This document shows, piece by piece, positions 13,111-15,961 of a DNA stretch of 15,961 nt. The stretch is from an uncultured Eubacteriales bacterium (lineage in GTDB: Bacteria > Bacillota > Clostridia > Oscillospirales > Oscillospiraceae). The stretch is from contig CABSAB010000004.1 in NCBI GenBank assembly GCA_902475515.1, forward strand, positions 1 through 15,961, written 5' to 3'. The notes below the pieces were generated by a model. That model was not told the origin of the DNA and searched no databases. It saw only the letters and a program-made list of their open reading frames with translations. Position 1 is the first letter of the stretch; each line of letters starts with the position of its first letter. The position numbers were made by a program, and so were the translations under genes.

Positions 13111-13854
13111 ATGCCAAGTATTTTTCTTAGCCCCTCCACCCAGGAGGCCAACATGTATGTGACCGGGAATTCCGAAGAATATTGGATGAACCGTCTGGCC
13201 GATGCCATGGAGCCATATCTCACGGCCTCGGGCATCCAGTATACCCGCAATTCGCCCACGGGCTCCGCCACCCAGTCCATCCGCCAGAGCAACAGCGGCA
13301 ATTATGACCTGCACCTGGCGCTCCATTCCAATGCGGCCCCGGAGAGCATTTATGGCCAGGTCCGGGGCAGTGACGTATACTATTACCCCTCCAGCGCCGA
13401 GGGAAAGCGGGCGGCCAACCTCATTGCCGATGCCCTGAAAACCATCTATCCCAACCCCAATAAGGTGCGGGCGTTGGGCACCACTTCCATTGGAGAGGTC
13501 CGGCAGACCAAGGCACCGTCGGTATTCATTGAGCTTGCGTACCACGACAATGTGGACGACGCCAACTGGATTACCTCCAACATCAACCTGATTGCCCGGA
13601 CCATCGTGCTGGCGCTGACGGAGTATTTCGACATCCCCTTCCGGGAGCCCAGCGGGGAGTTTCCCAAGAGGGGGACCGTGCGGCTTACCTCCGGGACGCT
13701 GAATCTCCGGGAGCGGCCCAGCCTGGATGCGGCTATCATCGGCTCTATTCCCAATGGAGCCACGCTGACGATCCTGGGCGACGCCGGGGACTGGTACGAG
13801 GTGGCGTACAACAACAAGACCGGGTATGTCTCCAAGGTCTATGTGGAACCGTAA
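13111..13854 (+). CDS. N-acetylmuramoyl-L-alanine amidase (amidase_3) with C-terminal SH3b domain
   Basis: This 247-residue protein joins an amidase_3 domain (1-175) to a bacterial SH3 domain (188-247, with the typical LNLRERPSLDAAIIG and TGYVSKVYVEP). Amidase_3 enzymes cut the bond between muramic acid and the peptide stem using zinc. Here LHSN (71-74) supplies one zinc His (72), IEL the catalytic Glu (141) and SEEYWMN (21-27) the zinc Glu. The usual DPGHGG at the first strand is replaced by LSPSTQE (6-12), so the first zinc His is absent. There is no signal peptide or membrane helix, which suggests release by lysis, a forespore or mother-cell role, or a non-classical route. The ATG at 13111 follows AAAGGAG (13095-13101). 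Its promoter is unclear. Confidence 0.88.
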   Translation: MPSIFLSPSTQEANMYVTGNSEEYWMNRLADAMEPYLTASGIQYTRNSPTGSATQSIRQSNSGNYDLHLALHSNAAPESIYGQVRGSDVYYYPSSAEGKRAANLIADALKTIYPNPNKVRALGTTSIGEVRQTKAPSVFIELAYHDNVDDANWITSNINLIARTIVLALTEYFDIPFREPSGEFPKRGTVRLTSGTLNLRERPSLDAAIIGSIPNGATLTILGDAGDWYEVAYNNKTGYVSKVYVEP

Positions 13855-13860
13855 GCAAAA

Positions 13861-13886
13861 AGCTGCCGCAAAAGCGGCAGCTTTTT
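13861..13886. terminator. Bidirectional terminator between amidase and GNAT genes
   Basis: AGCTGCCGC (13861-13869) and GCGGCAGCT (13874-13882) form a perfect stem with an AAAA loop. Four T residues follow, and an A run precedes it, which becomes TTTTT on the minus strand. It serves the amidase gene on the plus strand and the convergent GNAT gene on the minus strand. Confidence 0.9.
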
Positions 13887-13925
13887 GCAGGGAATAGGGG
13901 GTCGCAAATCGGGAAGCAGAATGGT

Positions 13926-13944
13926 GTCCCGGCTCCGCCGGGAC
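13926..13944. repeat. GC-rich inverted repeat downstream of the GNAT gene
   Basis: GTCCCGGC (13926-13933) and GCCGGGAC (13937-13944) form a perfect 8-bp stem with a TCC loop, 10 bases beyond the GNAT stop. There is no T tract on either strand, so it may only stabilise the 3' end. Confidence 0.6.
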
Positions 13945-13953
13945 GGCGCTCCA

Positions 13954-14394
13954 CTACAAATCAAATTCATAGATGCATTTTTCAAGCGCACCGTTGTCCC
14001 GCATATCATTTCCTTCCGGAAGCACCGCTGTTTCCAACAAGCTGCCGCCGGCATATTCACAAGTCTTTTTTGATGCATAATTGTCCGGATTACAAGTGAT
14101 ATATAAGTATTCCATACCATGCTTTCTGGCCAGTTGAAATAACAGCAGGCAGGCCTTCCCCGCATAATGATTCCCTCTGTATTCCGGGAAAACCGTATAT
14201 CCAATATGTCCGCCAAAATAGAGATTATCATTATATCCAACTCTTAAATCACACATCCCAATCTTGGTGCCATTGAGATCGCAAATAGCAAAATGATAGG
14301 CGGGGACCCAATTTCTCTCTGTATCGCCGTTTACCGTCTTTTCTAATACCAATTGTATTTCACCATTTTGTAGAAAATCCGTATCCAAGAACAT
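13954..14394 (-). CDS. GNAT-family N-acetyltransferase
   Basis: This 146-residue protein should transfer an acyl group from acyl-CoA to an amine. The C-terminal half has the GNAT core: GHIGYTVFPEYRGNHYAGKA (motif A, with R-G-N-H-Y-A-G in place of the usual R/Q-x-x-G-x-G/A pyrophosphate loop), LYITCNPDNYASKKTCEYAGG (motif B) and the closing strand. This pattern occurs in small Bacillus- and Clostridium-type acetyltransferases of unknown substrate. The ATG at 14394 is preceded on the minus strand by AAGGAG (14403-14408) with an 8-base spacer. The coding sequence is clearly richer in A and T than its neighbours (TTT, ATA, AAA and TAT codons), which suggests recent acquisition. The substrate cannot be predicted. 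Confidence 0.88.
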   Translation of the reverse strand: MFLDTDFLQNGEIQLVLEKTVNGDTERNWVPAYHFAICDLNGTKIGMCDLRVGYNDNLYFGGHIGYTVFPEYRGNHYAGKACLLLFQLARKHGMEYLYITCNPDNYASKKTCEYAGGSLLETAVLPEGNDMRDNGALEKCIYEFDL

Positions 14395-14475
14395 ATATTC
14401 GTCTCCTTAGATTGTATATGTCAACATTTATTGCGCAGTTTATTTCGAAATCGATTCTGATTTGCCGGTCAGCCC

Positions 14476-14504
14476 ATTATATAGCATCACCCGCTGAAAA
14501 GCAA
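14476..14504 (-). promoter_or_regulatory. Putative promoter of the GNAT gene
   Basis: On the minus strand, TTGCTT (14504-14499) and a perfect TATAAT (14481-14476) are separated by 17 bases. The -35 and spacer lie within a large inverted repeat. The leader would be about 75 bases. Confidence 0.5.
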
Positions 14505-14523
14505 ATGCTTCTCAGCGGGTGAT
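14486..14523. repeat. Large inverted repeat between hppA and the GNAT gene
   Basis: ATCACCCGCTGA (14486-14497) and TCAGCGGGTGAT (14512-14523) are perfect 12-bp arms. An inner AAGC/GCTT pair (14499-14502 and 14507-14510) gives a long hairpin. It is probably the hppA transcription end on the minus strand, although GCTATATAATGG rather than a T tract follows there. Confidence 0.7.
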
Positions 14524-14556
14524 TGATATTCTATCGTACGTTTTTCAAGTGGCTGC

Positions 14557-15961
<1,405 letters not shown>

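Overview
The window looks like chromosomal DNA of a high-GC anaerobic clostridium, most likely a gut Oscillospiraceae-type Firmicute. Supporting signs are strong AGGAGG-type ribosome binding sites, sigma-A promoters, TTG/GTG starts, a TPP-riboswitch-controlled ThiT, orphan ECF S components, VanZ and VanY-type envelope proteins, a TatD-associated radical SAM protein and a K+-dependent membrane pyrophosphatase. The assignment is inferred from gene content, not from a marker gene. Coding density is high, no intergenic stretch exceeds about 230 bases, and I see no tRNA, rRNA, CRISPR array or insertion sequence.

Layout. 1-1589: the 3' end of an unidentified gene, then lspA (signal peptidase II) and an overlapping RluD-family pseudouridine synthase gene, closed by a terminator that overlaps the stop codon. 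1631-2400: TPP riboswitch, hairpin, thiT (thiamine ECF S component) and a terminator. 2441-4766: a tight operon of three different SnoaL/NTF2-like proteins with its own putative promoter and a strong terminator; this is the least explained and most interesting part. 4790-5514: a monocistronic VanY-like D,D-carboxypeptidase gene that converges on the next operon across a bidirectional terminator. 5520-8648 (minus): SCP2-like lipid-binding protein, iron-type alcohol dehydrogenase, aldehyde dehydrogenase, from one strong promoter whose spacer holds a perfect inverted repeat. 8691-10849 (plus, divergent): ECF S component, pyridoxal/pyridoxamine kinase and TatD-associated radical SAM protein, then a terminator. 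10863-13886: lipoprotein, VanZ-family membrane protein (exact consensus promoter) and a cytoplasmic amidase_3 + SH3b protein. 13954-15961 (minus): a low-GC GNAT acetyltransferase gene and the 3' part of hppA, which runs off the window.

How the genes fit together. Two vitamin-uptake units are present: thiT for thiamine, and the S component plus kinase, probably for vitamin B6. Both S components need an EcfAA'T energising module encoded elsewhere. The SCP2/ADH/ALDH operon reads as oxidation or reduction of a hydrophobic alcohol/aldehyde. The SnoaL trio shares a histidine-containing core motif, a W-x-x-x-H motif and a C-terminal P-x-P-Y-x-T...S-Y tail despite low overall similarity. This suggests old paralogues that may form one hetero-oligomeric enzyme or act in sequence on one small hydrophobic substrate; the reaction is unknown.
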